This document shows positions 31,237 to 42,902 of a stretch of 64,000 nucleotides of DNA, piece after piece. Source of the stretch: Phymatolithon calcareum (taxonomy: Eukaryota; Rhodophyta; Florideophyceae; Hapalidiales); NCBI GenBank assembly GCA_977006965.1, contig OZ345360.1:1612001-1676000 (forward strand), written 5' to 3'. Each line of letters opens with the position of its first letter. Position 1 is the first letter of the stretch. A program made the translations under genes and the position numbers. The notes under the pieces were generated by a model. The model was given only the letters and a program-made list of their open reading frames with translations, ran no database searches and had not been told where the DNA came from.

Positions 31237-32280
31237 TTACAAACTACGCATAGCGTTGTCGATCTCTTCTGCGAGCGCGGCGACATCAATTTCAACCTGC
31301 GCAGGTCCCGGCTGCAGGCGTTGTATGGAGCTCGACGCAGTGTCGGAGCCAGAATGCACGGAAGATGCATCGTCCGTGGACAAAAACGATGACGATTCAC
31401 TTGAAGATACAAACGACTGCACATACGCCCGAAGATCAAACCTATCCGTCTCATCCGCAACCTCTTCCTCCGGCACGCTGCGCGAATCGTCCTCCCTTCG
31501 CTCGGGGTGGAGCCGTTCTGTCAAAATGAATTTGAGAATGCGGTCGCAAATCGCGGTCAAAGAACTCGTCTCCCCCGTCGCGGCGCGCTTATCGCCGTCA
31601 ACGTCATCAGCAGATGCCACACTGCCGGATTGTGATACGGTGCGCAAGCTGTCGGACGCGTTCGATGCGGCCACCGTGGACGCAGGTCGCGGCAATTGCG
31701 GTAGCACCGACCGAGCAGTGGTGACCGTCACGACGTAATGTGCACCGTGCGCAACAGCCACTTCGACCAGGGGACGCGGACGCGGGGCGCCGAATGTGCG
31801 CGCACCGGACAGTGTGTCACTGGCACGGAAGACAATTGTGCGCACGGCGCCGCCATCAACCTCGCGAGAAAGTTGCAGAAATACTTGCACTAGCGACCAC
31901 ACCGACCGCGCGCTCGGCGTGGACGGCCCGACGCCGAACACGCCGTCATACAGCGGCGCCTGCGCGGCACGACGGAAGACGTTGACGCGCAACTCGGGCA
32001 TTCTGCACAACGCACTGTTCGAAGCCCACGTCGAATTTGAATCATACCGCACATGCAGCGAGTACCTCCCAAAGCCATAAAATGGTGGATTACGCAGCCG
32101 AATGCGGACGCGGATCGCCGCGCGTCGCCGGACCGGCGCTATTGCTGGGACGGTCGTGCAGAATACTGTCGACCATCCAGCTGGTGTGCTCGCCCAGACT
32201 GCCCCTTGTGAGACGGAAAGTGAGCACGACTGGTTCGCGTCGCGGCGCGTGGAATCGCACACGCGCGATAAACTGTCCAT
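31237..32280 (-). CDS. Unrecognised GC-rich protein, start uncertain
   Basis: The frame is open for 347 codons, but its first 190 bases overlap the end of the neighbouring minus-strand gene. An internal Met at 31999-32001 would give 254 residues. I do not recognise the family. The first two thirds look beta-rich (FYGFGRYSLHVRYDSN, ELRVNVFRRA, VRTIVFRAS). The last third is acidic and Ser-rich (SSSESSSFLSTDDASS), with a short helical end, EIDVAALAEEIDNAMRSL. The beta-like stretch FYGFGRYSLHVRY lies before the internal Met. So either the longer start is right, or the two frames are one gene joined by an unseen splice or split by a frameshift. Confidence 0.55.
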   Translation of the reverse strand: MDSLSRVCDSTRRDANQSCSLSVSQGAVWASTPAGWSTVFCTTVPAIAPVRRRAAIRVRIRLRNPPFYGFGRYSLHVRYDSNSTWASNSALCRMPELRVNVFRRAAQAPLYDGVFGVGPSTPSARSVWSLVQVFLQLSREVDGGAVRTIVFRASDTLSGARTFGAPRPRPLVEVAVAHGAHYVVTVTTARSVLPQLPRPASTVAASNASDSLRTVSQSGSVASADDVDGDKRAATGETSSLTAICDRILKFILTERLHPERREDDSRSVPEEEVADETDRFDLRAYVQSFVSSSESSSFLSTDDASSVHSGSDTASSSIQRLQPGPAQVEIDVAALAEEIDNAMRSL

Positions 32281-32839
32281 CGCCTAACGTGAGTGCGCCG
32301 AGCGTGGTACGGTCTTCGTGACGGAGGAGGACGTCGTAGGGCGGGGCGGCAATGACGCGTTTGAACCGCTCGAATTGACCGAGGTCCATGGCGCGTCCGA
32401 AGAAACGATGCGCCACCTGCCATACGTCGACGTTTGCAAACGCATACAGCGCTTCAATCCCACCGTCGTCGCGAGCGCCCGCGCGTAACGCGTCGAGTAG
32501 GGCCACGAGAGTGGCACTCGGCGAAAATTGCGCGTAGAGAGCTACACGGTCCTTCCATGCCAGGTCGGATGACTCGGACGGTTCCCAGGGCGCTCGTTCT
32601 GGATGCGCTGGAAGCTTGCCGTGCCAGCGTGCGCGCGTTCGCAGCGCTTGTGGGCGTGATGGCGGGTGCAGAAGCGCAGAGTGTGGGTGGGAGTGCGTGG
32701 GAAAGACGGCGGCGGCACGGTCGGTGGCGGGATGCGCGGAGGCGCGGAGAGGCCCGCGTATTGTCGGGGAGGTGCAGGGGGAAAGGTTGGTTGGGGATGG
32801 GGCAGCCGCTAGAGGGGCGACGAAGGTGGGGGCGGACAT
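32090..32839 (-). CDS. Probable plastid-targeted protein with DUF4864-like domain
   Basis: 249-codon frame. Residues 1 to about 75 are rich in Ser, Ala, Pro and His with almost no acids (MSAPTFVAPLAAAPSPT...), as expected for a plastid transit peptide, with an early Phe. The body (about 90-235) reads LVALLDALRAGA, EALYAFANVDVWQVAHRFFG, LGQFERFKRVIAAPPYDVLL and ends in a strand HTSWMVDSIL. This order (helix, FA motif, FxxF, PPY/W, C-terminal WxVxxI) resembles small NTF2-like DUF4864 proteins of bacteria and plastids. That call is from memory of the pattern and is tentative. GC content is clearly above the surroundings. The gene precedes, and its end overlaps, the minus-strand frame at 31237-32280. 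Confidence 0.6.
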   Translation of the reverse strand: MSAPTFVAPLAAAPSPTNLSPCTSPTIRGPLRASAHPATDRAAAVFPTHSHPHSALLHPPSRPQALRTRARWHGKLPAHPERAPWEPSESSDLAWKDRVALYAQFSPSATLVALLDALRAGARDDGGIEALYAFANVDVWQVAHRFFGRAMDLGQFERFKRVIAAPPYDVLLRHEDRTTLGALTLGDGQFIARVRFHAPRREPVVLTFRLTRGSLGEHTSWMVDSILHDRPSNSAGPATRGDPRPHSAA

Positions 32840-34241
32840 TGTGATGGGTGGAGGGAGCGAGTGGAGATGATGGGGGAGATGTGAAGCAGTGAAGGGGGTG
32901 TTGATATTTGGGAGGTTGGGTAGGGAATTGTGGGCGGGATTGTCGAAGAATGATGTTACGAACGATAGAAATAAACGAGAGGAGGGAGGAAGTGTGTGAG
33001 ATGTTGCATTGGTACTTTGTGAATGCTGAAATGATTACGGGAGGATGACGTTAAGTGGTATGTCCCGATGCTTTTTTTGCGTTGCCGACCTACGTACATC
33101 GTGTGTGGCTAGAATGGACCTCACGCATCACCTTGCCCCCAATCACTTTGCATGTACCGTAAACAGGTAGCGGATATTTCACGAATCGTCTTTCCTGCAC
33201 ACGTGTGCGACAACCTGATACGCTAACAAACCTTCAGTTGCGCACTCATGCACATCATGTGGATTGTGATACCGTCGCCGTTTAGTGCTTGTGTTCTCAT
33301 TCAGCGGTACGAACGTTCGGTACGACTGTCGTACTCCTGAAGGAGCAATACGATACGTTGTCTTTCGTGCCGCTCATAAATGAGAGACCAAGGCAACACA
33401 ATGTCATCGCTTTCTTGCTCCCTTAGGCAACGTGGGCCGGGAGTGGACACTCCTTTGCAGGCAAAAATTCAGCAGCACCGTATCCGCTCAAACCGTACTT
33501 TCCCAATACGCCTTTCTGCACGACATCCCTTCGACAAAGTTGATCCTTCCCTTTGCGCTTGCTTCCCCTCGACCGTCAAATGCTCGCGCGCAATCCCCCA
33601 CGTATGTTTCAACACATTATTTTCCCAGAAAGGCGTTCATGATAAGAGCCCTCCTGACGTCAGGTGTTCAACCTGCCGTCGCCTATTTCCCCGCTATCGT
33701 CAGAAACGCCTTTCAGAATTGGCAATGATTTTTCCGTACTTTTCAAGGCGACAAAATTGCCCGCATTGTTTGCAATCACTCCCCTTATTTCTCCTGATCG
33801 CCCGTAAATACTCGGATCCATCTTGCGCACCTCGTCGGTAGCAACCACGTCCTCATACACCGCCTTATCCTTTCCGCCACTTCTGTTCGTACCGTTCATC
33901 AGGCGATGCGCTGGAATTACGAACAGTGACTACAGCGGACAATTACTCTCCATATTTGACGCAACATTGGCGAAAATCAATTGACAGCCCAAAAAAGTAT
34001 GGCGTGAAATGGCCTAATTTCTGCTTCTCGGAGGACGTTCTCACGAGGCGTGGTCACCAACACAGAATCAACGGCTTGTACCATTGCTGTGACCACTCAT
34101 GTCTACAACTGTACGGATTTCATTTGGCATCATTAATGCCATACACGAATGCAGCGCATGATATTAGGGCCCGATGCGGTTTTTTCCTTCATCTATTTTG
34201 TGTTCGGTCAGGGCCTTATTTTCTTCATGTTCATCGTTTCT
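32840..34241. other. No gene recognised
   Basis: 32840-33000 is purine-rich on the plus strand, so the leader of the minus-strand gene would be pyrimidine-rich. Frames at 33380-33841 and 33926-34372 show no domain. Confidence 0.45.
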
Positions 34242-34359
34242 TCTATTCTTTTTATTGCTCCTTTCGGACATCGTTTTGGAAAAGTACAACCCCGCCTCTT
34301 GACAGGTGGGGCTGTACTTTTCCAAATCGATGTCCGAAAGGAGCAATAAGAAGAATAGA
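34242..34359. repeat. Foldback element: about 52-bp arms, short loop
   Basis: The left arm begins TCTATTCTTTTTATTGCTCC. The right arm ends GGAGCAATAAGAAGAATAGA. Three mismatches in about 52 pairs, around a loop of about 14 bases (GCCTCTTGACAGGT region). It looks like a complete MITE or hairpin-RNA source; no target-site duplication was identified. Confidence 0.85.
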
Positions 34360-34467
34360 GTCTCAACGATGAATCAACATGCGATACTTTTACTTTTCCA
34401 TTCTCAATTTGCTTACTTCAAACTGATCATCCTCAGCACCTATCGTCGCCTTTTGAACCACGCAGCA

Positions 34468-34547
34468 TTAGAAAACCGTTCGAAAGCTAGCCCTGTTACT
34501 CCTAGGTGAGGCGTTGGGAACTTTTAAATGAATCCTTATACATCCCC
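34468..34547 (+). mobile_element. LINE family A, 3'-end relic
   Basis: TTAGAAAACCGT...CCCTGTTACTCC...GGCGTTGGGAACTTTTAAAT...CATCCCC matches the 3' untranslated end of the family A copies at 42.77-42.85 kb with substitutions. Confidence 0.7.
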
Positions 34548-34989
34548 AAGCTCACTATAATAGGGGATGGTCACCCTGTCCTCTCCCCCGCTCAAGGCTC
34601 CCATGCTTCCGCACGGGCCAGGGAGATATGTGGTGTTTTATTTAGTAATAGGACAGCTACTCACTAGATAAACTGTCCGAACACACTCGCTGGGATCGGA
34701 ATAGGTTAGTTTCTGAAGCATGGTCGTTCGTCGCACAGGTCAGAATTACCACATATTGCTCTCGCTCGGCCTTATTGTCAGTCAGAACATACGGGCGCTC
34801 GGAGCAAGTGCCCCTAGTGGACACATGCCATCGTTTAAAACGACTACGCGTTCCGTCCCAGTAATCAAGGTGCCGTTAGTCGACATCAAGAGTGCGCCTG
34901 TCATTGGCAGGTCGGTACAGTAGTTTTGCTTTCCAAGCCTGCGGTAAATGCGAAGCTCCCTGCTGCAGTCAAGGTTGTTCCTCAAATGA

Positions 34990-35070
34990 GCGACAAGGTT
35001 ACACTAGCATTTCGCGTTTTGGCCTCAGTGAGGTCTTGAGTGCTTTTAAAATAAATCAACATATATCCCC
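34990..35070 (+). mobile_element. LINE family A, 3'-end relic abutting the full-length copy
   Basis: It ends GTGCTTTTAAAATAAATCAACA then TATATCCCC, like the other family A tails. The body upstream is too diverged to bound. The longer LINE begins right after, giving a head-to-tail arrangement. Confidence 0.6.
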
Positions 35071-38000
35071 TCAGCCTCGTTGTTGATGGACGAAAATTAA
35101 TTGAGCATGTTTAGGGGAAAACGGGGATGGGTAACCAGCATGTGTCTCTTTCGCTCGTAGTTCCATACTCAGTGCAATATCACGGAATGCTGATAGCGAC
35201 AGTATTGCAACTGGTAACAACACCGAAGGGCCGAACCAAGCCCAAAAGACCTTAAGCTCCCGCACTAAAAACAGAGAAGATAACATGACCCCTGAAGGGA
35301 GTACAATGAGCGAATCGACACCTAAAGCTGGCGAAACAGAAGAGCACGACCCCAAACACAGAGCCACTAATACTTCCAACCCCATACCAGCATCGCACGT
35401 GGACGCTGAAGAAATTGTGAAATCATGATCCTGGGAAACAGAATAGTATTTTCCACTTTTAACGTGGGCGGATCAGTAGAGACGCCCAAAATGGTTGAAC
35501 AAAGCATGGGAAAACACCATGTGCAAGTCCTTGGTCTCACGGAGACTTTTCAAAAAGAAGACACAGCGATCAGGGTGAAAATCGATCAAATTTGTTCTAC
35601 TCGTCCGCAGGGCCCTCGAGAACGACCACGAGGAGGTGTAACTTTAATTACCAAGACCGGTACTCCAACCAAAGTACTGGGCAAGATGGCCACAAAAGCA
35701 TTCCAGGTCGTGGTTGCTAATGTGATGGACTTTGCGGTGCCGGTTGCCTACATATCTCCTCTTGCGAGTCGAGAGGAGTACGACAAGTGTTTGGAATTCA
35801 TCCACCGTCATTGCAGGGGGAAGGCGGTAATCATGGGTAACCTTAACGCAAGACATAGGCACTGGGACCGCACAGGAAACTGGAGAGGGAACAAGATTGT
35901 TTCGTGGGCCGCAAAATTTAACTGGAGAATAAGGACGACAACAAGACCAACATTTGTATCCAACCATGGCAAGAGCAACATCGATATCTTCATGACGAAG
36001 TCCTTGGAAGGAGAGGTATGCGAACTGTTACATGGCATGTGGGAGGATGTCACATAACACATTCCTGTAGCAATGAGGGTACTGAACTACAGGATTATAA
36101 CCCCTCGAAGAAAGAAAGTTATCTCAAAAGCTGCCAGGCGAAGCCTGACAAGAACAACCAAGGCCAGAGAAGAAATGTCGAAATGGGTACCGGGCATGAT
36201 AGAGCAGCTGCGTACCCGTACTGACAAACGGGAGTTGAACGACTGGTATGATATTTTCTGGAAAAGCTGATGGAGCCGTGGACATCGTCTAAGCCGAGGC
36301 CCCCGAGATTTAAAAGTTTCTGGAACAAGGAGCTCGACAGTATGGCCAAGAAACGAACCCGGCAGTATAAGATTTACAGGAGAACAGTCCTCGAAAATGA
36401 CAAAGAAGCTCTCCGAGAGGTGAAAATGCTGTTAAAGAAGAAGGTGAGAAAAGCGAACACCACAAGCAAGATCATGAAGTCAAAATCCCAGAGGAAAGGA
36501 GCAAACAAAGCTCTCGGGGCTCCTGTGCACCCAAGCAAATTCTCAGCATACATCTCAAGTGTGTGTAAGGCGGAAGAACACTGGAATCTGCCGTTGCGTA
36601 CGTTGCACTCCATAGGGTAATGAAGCGGCACATCGCAAGAGCATTCAACAGAGCACCGAAGGGGAAGGCGGTAAGTCCAGACGGAATTGCGGTCGAAATG
36701 TTAGACGCGAACAATGAAGCGGGGCTCGATATAATGCTAGCATTATGGGAAACATGCGGGAGACTCAAATGTCTTCCTCGGGCATGGCGCCAAGCAACTC
36801 TGATTCCCTTATACAAGAAAGACCCAGCTCATGTCGCAGCAAACTACAGGCCCATATCTCTTTTAAGTCAAGCCAGAAAAATCATCGACTCAGCTCTAGA
36901 TGCATACATACGTGAGAACTGTGGCTTCAATAAGGTTCAGCTGGGTTTTCGGAAAGACAGAAGCACATATCTCGCTATACTCCGCGCATAAAGTACAATG
37001 AAAAAGGGTCATCCGTTCATGGCAGTTCTCGACCTATCCGTGGCATACGATAGTGTGCCAAGGGATATCCTCATGAAGAGGCTGACGGAGAAACTTCCTG
37101 AAGAGATAATAAGGATGGTTGCGTACCTGTTAAAACCATCGTGGGTCACATCAGCTGGAGACGAGACAGAATCGTGGTGTATCATCGGCCGAGGAGTACC
37201 TCAAGGCTCCCCGCTTAGTCCATGCATATACAATATATTCATGGACACATTCGCAGAAGCCGTCTCCAAGACAGACAGAAACGTCTCAGACAGCCCAGTG
37301 CAATTGTTCGCAGATGATGTTCAGCTTCAAGCGAAGACAGGAAGAGGAATGCAGAAACTTCTTGATATAGCGACCAGTTGGGCAAGCGAAAATGGCATGA
37401 AATGGAATACAAAACCAGGAAAAAGCGAAGTTCTTAAGTACAAAGGGCTTCAGAAGCACACTTTTTACTTGGCGGGACGAGAACTATATCAAGCCTGGAG
37501 ACTCTCGTATCTTGGGGTAAGCATGAATAACAAGGGTGTTACGGATGACACGGCCATAGCAAGAGTTCGAAATGCTGCAGGATGCATACATACGCTTCGG
37601 GAACTTGGAGTGAATGTTCGAGGATTCAAACCGGAGACATGCATGAGGATCTTTAAGTCGCTAATTATCCCAAAATGGGAGTATGCGTTACACGTTACTC
37701 CAATGACGAATCGATTGCTCTCGACAATCGAGTCGGCAGAGGGCTTGTTCTACAAGAATGTTTTCGGAAATTATGCCGAACACCGCCGGGACAGAATTCG
37801 AGTTCTGTGACGACTGGGACCACCAAAGATGAGGAGACGTCATCAAGCAGAATCGTATGAAAAAGCATTCCGAGGCGGCAGCACTACATTCAATCTGCTA
37901 CAGCGCGCAGTGTCTAAGCCTGGTAAGACACAAAAAGCGCCTTGAAGAAACAGAAGAGTACTTTGGAAGAGATGAGGACGTAAAGGAAGCAATGAAGGAT

Positions 38001-38500
38001 ATTGAATATCTTAAGGTGTATGAAGACCCGCGACAAGCCCTTCAGAAAGCTCAGGAGGGATCTGTCACGAAGAAGAGGAGGAGAGAGGAAACAATTAAGG
38101 TATGGGAAAAGGAAGAAGAAGGCGGATCAATGAAGATTCCTATTGAAGGCAAGCTACCAGGGATCCATTACAAAGGAGAAAGAACAACACGTTTAAGGTG
38201 CCTAAGGTTGACATTCAATCGATCACCCCTTTGGAGGAAATCAGTGTTGGGTGCTTACTGTGAGATTACCGCGGTGATCGAGCTAGTCGCCTTACAACGT
38301 ACTCTAGCGTCGTCGAAGATGAGTACAGAAATTGATTTTAATTGCAAGAGACTAACAGGAGCTCTTTTTGGGAGAGAATTACGAATCAAGAACGTTTTGA
38401 GTAGCCAGACGACATTAGCTTAGAGATTATCGCAAGAGCTGCCCCGTTACTCCAAGGTGAGGCTTTGGGAGCTCTCAAAATAAAATCATCAAATATCCCC
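35071..38500 (+). mobile_element. LINE family A, near full-length non-LTR retrotransposon
   Basis: The order is leader, an N-terminal Ser/Thr-rich segment, an apurinic-type endonuclease, a reverse transcriptase, a C-terminal region with LRCLRLTFNR, and a 3' end GGGAGCTCTCAAAATAAAAT...ATATCCCC (ending 38500). The 5' limit is set only by the preceding relic's tail. Proteins of this kind nick the target and copy the element's RNA in place. No LTR or poly(A) tail; the AATAAA-like end is shared by every family A copy in the window. Confidence 0.85.
35425..38423 (+). pseudogene. LINE family A ORF2: endonuclease plus reverse transcriptase, inactivated
   Basis: The endonuclease part (35425-36057) has FSTFNVGG, GLTET and MGNLNARH. 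It ends at a TAA (36055-36057) exactly where the catalytic SDHxP motif should be (reads T-stop-HIPV). Frame shifts follow near 36265 and 36615. The reverse transcriptase has RAPKGKAVSPDGI, NYRPISLLS, GRGVPQGSPLSP and the active-site LFADD. It is split by a TAA at 36989-36991 and a TGA at 37808-37810. The latter codon is TGC in the copy at 53 kb. A further insertion of about 40 bases lies near 37855. The C-terminal frame 37857-38423 has an acidic/basic coil and the shared RCLRLTFNRSPLWRKS block. Dead as it stands. Confidence 0.85.
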
Positions 38501-40984
38501 AATAGAATGTTGTCGCGCCAGCTGTTCTGTCGCTGTCCCAAGGCGGTCGCTTTTTATCTCGCGACAGTACGCCGAACATCTTAGATCGCGATAGTCGTGC
38601 TGCTCGTAGTAGGTGATCTGTTGGACCATATGAGCACGTTTCTCTCTTGTGTCTCTGCGCTACATCACTGTCTTTTGCGCAGGGTGCAGTACATAAGATA
38701 GTTCCTTCCTCTGAGCAAAGGATGGTGGTGAGCTCTCTAAATTTTGGCTCGATTGTCTGGATGCCGCACGCTCATGTTTGCCAGCGAGTCCCTTTGACCA
38801 CGCGGAGTCGGAGTATTTCCCACCCTTCTTGTTCGCAACGTTCGCCGTGCAAGCCAGTACGGAGACAATCGCGCAGAAGTTCCGCCTTTCCCTTTCTCGT
38901 GCGTTCATCTCAAGGTCCACGGCCATGCCAAGGTCGCCGTCAGATGATGACATCGTCGCAGCTCTTGACCGCAACCGATTCGCCGCACAAGCCAGTCCGG
39001 TGACAGTCTTGCTCAAGGTCCCTTTCCCTTTTACGCGCGCCTGTCTCAGGATCGAAGGCCAAGCTAAGGTCTCCGCAGGAGGACGACGCCGTCGTCTACA
39101 CGCTTACTCTGTCTGATGCCTGAGATCTATTGGGGGGGGGGGTTGTGCTGGCCTGTCTTTCTTTTCTCCTCGTTCTGTCTAGTCTCTCACGCGCTTTTCT
39201 TCTCTCTCCACTCTTGGGCTTTTTCTCTTCCATGTGGAGACGGGTTCTTTTGAGCTTGGCGCTACAATCTTACTGAACTTCAATGAATGCTATTATTTCA
39301 AGCTAGCGCAGAAGGGGTTTTATTCCATCTCGCGGTTAACGAGCCCGAAATCTTGGAATCATGTACAGAATAATTGAGAAGACTTCAATCGGGTATACTC
39401 CTCACTGGAAACACGTTCACGAAAGATCGAAAGTATTCTCTGCCTAATCGCGTATGCGGTCATGCGACTCTCCGTGTCATATACCTTTCCATTCTGGTGA
39501 AGTTCATTGCACTATCCCGGACATACAATGCTTTCGACACGGACTTGGTGATCCTCCCCAAAGGACTCTGAAACGGAACAATCGGGGTCTCATTTCGGAT
39601 CAACGGCAGGGTATCAAGCATGTTAGGCCAAATCCGCGTTTGGGAGAACCTTTGGATGCCGTCATTCTGCGGTACCATATTTGGATATGGGTAGTTTTGC
39701 TGCGAAGCGTGAAGACACCATTTAAGACTGAGACCAGCGGACTGAGACCACGAAAACACAACCAAGCCACTACACCTGCTCTACGTGCATTCGAACTTCT
39801 AGAGCTTCCTCTACCTGTTTTTTTCGATTTCCCTCCCTCACTTCCCTTCCTTTTTATAGAAGTTGTTTGTGTTAGTATTTTTTTCTACTTTTGTTTTACT
39901 ATCGCGCGGCATGGGCTGTCCATCGAATGGCCAGGGTCATTTTCAAGGTTTAGAGCTCGGGCTCTGATCTATTTAATGGCAAGAAGCCGGGGAAGTGTCC
40001 ACCATATGTCCGCGAAGAAGTTTCTCCAAAATCTGTAAATTCCAGTTCTTCACTTCAATGTTCTAATTTCTAGTGGAACAGCCTTATCTGAGCGGCTGAT
40101 GAGCTCTCTGAAATAATCACTATTCCAAAACGCAGTCATCGGCACTGCGTCCGACTAACCCCAGAGCCAATCTTTGGCGACGTCCCGAACCTTGAAGTGC
40201 AAGCAGCAGTCAAACGCGTAACAAATAGATTAGAATGGAACCTTATAGCTTGGCCGACCTACCTCCTCAAAAACAAATATTGGATTTCCTTCGTCGGCCA
40301 GCTCTGAGCTAAACACGCAATTATGCATTTCCCTCTTGTTTAATTCCCTTCTTCATCACCACAAAATCTATTGGCTTCATATGCATCCGAGACTTATTAT
40401 GTGCACGAGATGAGTGGTAAGCATGTGACATCATATCTTTGTTGCATGTTTACCTCCTCACAGAAGCTTCCTGTAGTTCTGTTCTTAGATTATTTTGTGG
40501 TACATAGGGCAATGTAGTAGACCCCAAATAGGAGGGGTATGGACTATCTACGATCGATCCGCAATGACGTAATTCAGTAGCTTCTTCCCAGCTTTCTCCA
40601 CATAAGAAACGCACTCACCAGCTCAGCGCCATAGAGGCCTCTGGATTCACAGCGTCTATTGCTCTGAGAAGACCCTAACTGTGCAAATGCGATGACAATT
40701 ACGGTCTGTGTGTCCTTTCATGTTTTAAGGGTGCATCGGCATAGAGTCGTCCCTATTACGAGTTGGTCATATGCTACCGAATATTTCCTATGTTTCCGAT
40801 GGCGATTGAAAGACGACAGGAAGCGTAGTCCAAGTGAAAACTTGTTCTTTTTTCAATAAATAATGGAGTCTTTTAAGGGTATACGGTTGTCGCCATGCAG
40901 TGGTGTGCGCATTACTCACCAGAAGCAGTTACGCGAGCACCTAGCATGAATCCAGTCCACGAAGATCTTAAAGCCCCTTAGCTT
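38501..40984. other. Gene-poor stretch with a tandem duplication and a G13 run
   Basis: A 13-base G run lies near 39132. A 194-codon frame at 39454-40038 and a reverse frame at 39460-39765 overlap; neither shows a domain. Pyrimidine-rich sequence runs through 39150-39250 and 39790-39900. Confidence 0.4.
38839..39092 (+). repeat. Diverged tandem duplication, period about 138 bp
   Basis: The unit at 38839 (CGTTCGCCGTGCAAGCCAGT...) is repeated from 38977 (CGATTCGCCGCACAAGCCAGT, 21 bases given as two parts CGATTCGCCG/CACAAGCCAGT). Shared features along the unit are CCCTTTC, TCTCA/TCTCAGG, GGCCAWGC and AAGGTC. A third, weaker unit may precede it. Confidence 0.6.
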
Positions 40985-42902
40985 ATGAGTAACGTACACT
41001 TTGTGCACCTACTTGTTAAAACATTGTGTGATCCGTGGAGAGCCAGAAACGCATCCCGGCACGCTACAAGTCATTTTGGAATACAGAGCTTGACAAAATG
41101 GCTCTCAAGCGAAAGAAATCTACCGGAAAGCCAGATCATTCCACTCAAAGGAAGACTGGGGTCGTTACCACGAGTGTAAGCGCCAAATCAAACCTCTGTG
41201 AACATGAGGAAGAAAGAGCACTATCAAGAATATAGTGCCGAGCTCGAGGAGAAGGATGGACCAGCGGCTTTGACGCAACTTGCCAAGATGAAAAAGAAAA
41301 TTCGAAGAAGTACGCTAAGAAACAAGATGACAGGAAGCCCCATGAATAGCGCTAAATTCTCAGCCCACCTCTCGGCGACATGCGATAGCACCGAAAAGTG
41401 GCAACCCGGACTAAGAAAGTTCTCCTGCCCCGAGTACATGAGGACAAAAATTGAAGCGGCTATCCGAAAAGCACCAAACGGAAAGGCGCCGTGCTTGGAC
41501 GAGGTGAAGGCTGAAATGCTAAAAGTCGATATAACGCTCACGCCGAAGTGCTTACAGCCTTGTGGGAGGCCTCCGGGAAGTGTGAAGACACGCCTCTGCA
41601 CTGGCAGAAAGCGCTACTTGTCCCAGTACACAAGAATGGGGCGCATGAGGATCCCGGAAACCTAGCCACCGATTTCCCTGCTGAGTCACCAGAGGAAAAT
41701 TATTTTAGACAGCTATTGACATGAAGCTGCGCACAGTATACTCAAACCACTGGTATCAGCTTGGGTTTCAAAAGGGGAAGAGCACTGAACTGGCCATCCG
41801 AAGAGCTACTGAGGTACTAAAAAAGGATCAGAGATGTGTAGTAGTATTGGACCTTAAGGCTGCCTACGACACAGTTCCGAGGATACACTTGGTGAATAGA
41901 ATGAGACAAGTACTGCCCAAGTAGATCTGCGCAATGGCTGAGGCGTTCTTGACGCCATCCTTGGTAGGAACAATTGGTGATGCGAACAGAAATTGGTTTC
42001 TAGTGGACAGGGGTGTCCCGCAAGGGTCCCCTCTCAGTCCAAGCCTCTACAAAATCTTCATGGATGAATTCGCCGAGCGAATGAGCCGGGCATCAAAAGC
42101 CTGGGCTGAAGTTCCATCTGTCCTTTTCTCAGACGATGTTATTCTTCTTTCTGCGAAATCCCCGGCTACATTCCAAGGACTATTGGATATATCTACCCAA
42201 TGGGCACAAGAGCGAGAGAGGACGTGGAACACAAAACAAGGGAAAAAGCGAAGTCCTCGAATTAGAGGAAACATTGGGCAAGACATTCAAGCTCGCGAAC
42301 AAGATTCTGGCACACGTTCCAGAGGTCACGTACCTTGGAGTATCCCTAGACCCCGGGGGAGTCACAGATACGCTAATGATGCAACGACTAAAGAAAGCAG
42401 GGACGGCCGTGTACGAGTTGCGTACACTGGGAGTGTTCAAGAAAGGGGGGCAGAGGAAGAAGAGGGAAGATCGCTCGAGATACCAACTGATTTGAACAAT
42501 CTACCGATGGTTCTCCGCGTAAGAGAAAGGTCTACACGGTTGCGATGCCTACGGCTGATATTCAATAGAGCACCTCTTTGGAGAAAATCAGTACTTGGTG
42601 CATACTTTGGTGTCACAGCCGTGATTGAGCTGGTCGCGCTCCAACGCATTCTATCTTCATCCAAGATTAGTCCTGAAATTGAATATGAATGCAAGCGACT
42701 CACTGGAGCACTTGTTGGGAGAGAAATACGAATCAAGGATATACTGAACAGTCAAACTACGTGAGCTTAGAAAATCGTGCAAAAGCGGCCCTGTTACTCT
42801 TCAAGAGAGGCCTTGGGAGCTTTTAAAATAAATCAACACATATCCCCAGTGTTCAAGAAAGGGCTAAGTATACAGAAGTGTATTCAGATATATAAGGCGC
42901 TT
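40985..42902 (+). mobile_element. LINE family A, 5'-truncated copy interrupted by a younger copy
   Basis: It begins within the segment between endonuclease and reverse transcriptase (KSFWNTELDKMALKRK like KSFWNKELDSMAKKRT). It continues through RKAPNGKA, LGFQKGKSTELAI, VVLDLKAAYDTVPR, DRGVPQGSPLSPSLYKIFMD and VLFSDDVILL (active-site SDD). Frames are broken in several places. The copy is interrupted at 42448 and resumes at 42864 with CTAAGTATACAG..., encoding the next residues of the element. It stops at the inverted copy starting 42903. Confidence 0.8.
42448..42847 (+). mobile_element. LINE family A 3' fragment inserted in another LINE A, 16-bp TSD
   Basis: AGTGTTCAAGAAAGGG occurs at 42432-42447 and again at 42848-42863, bracketing a 400-bp 5'-truncated copy. 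The insert ends TTTTAAAATAAATCAACACA then TATCCCC. The host LINE reading continues on both sides of it, which fixes the insertion exactly. Confidence 0.9.

Noticed and set aside
39454-40038. 194-codon plus-strand frame
   Set aside because: It crosses a pyrimidine-rich tract and overlaps a reverse frame; no family signal.
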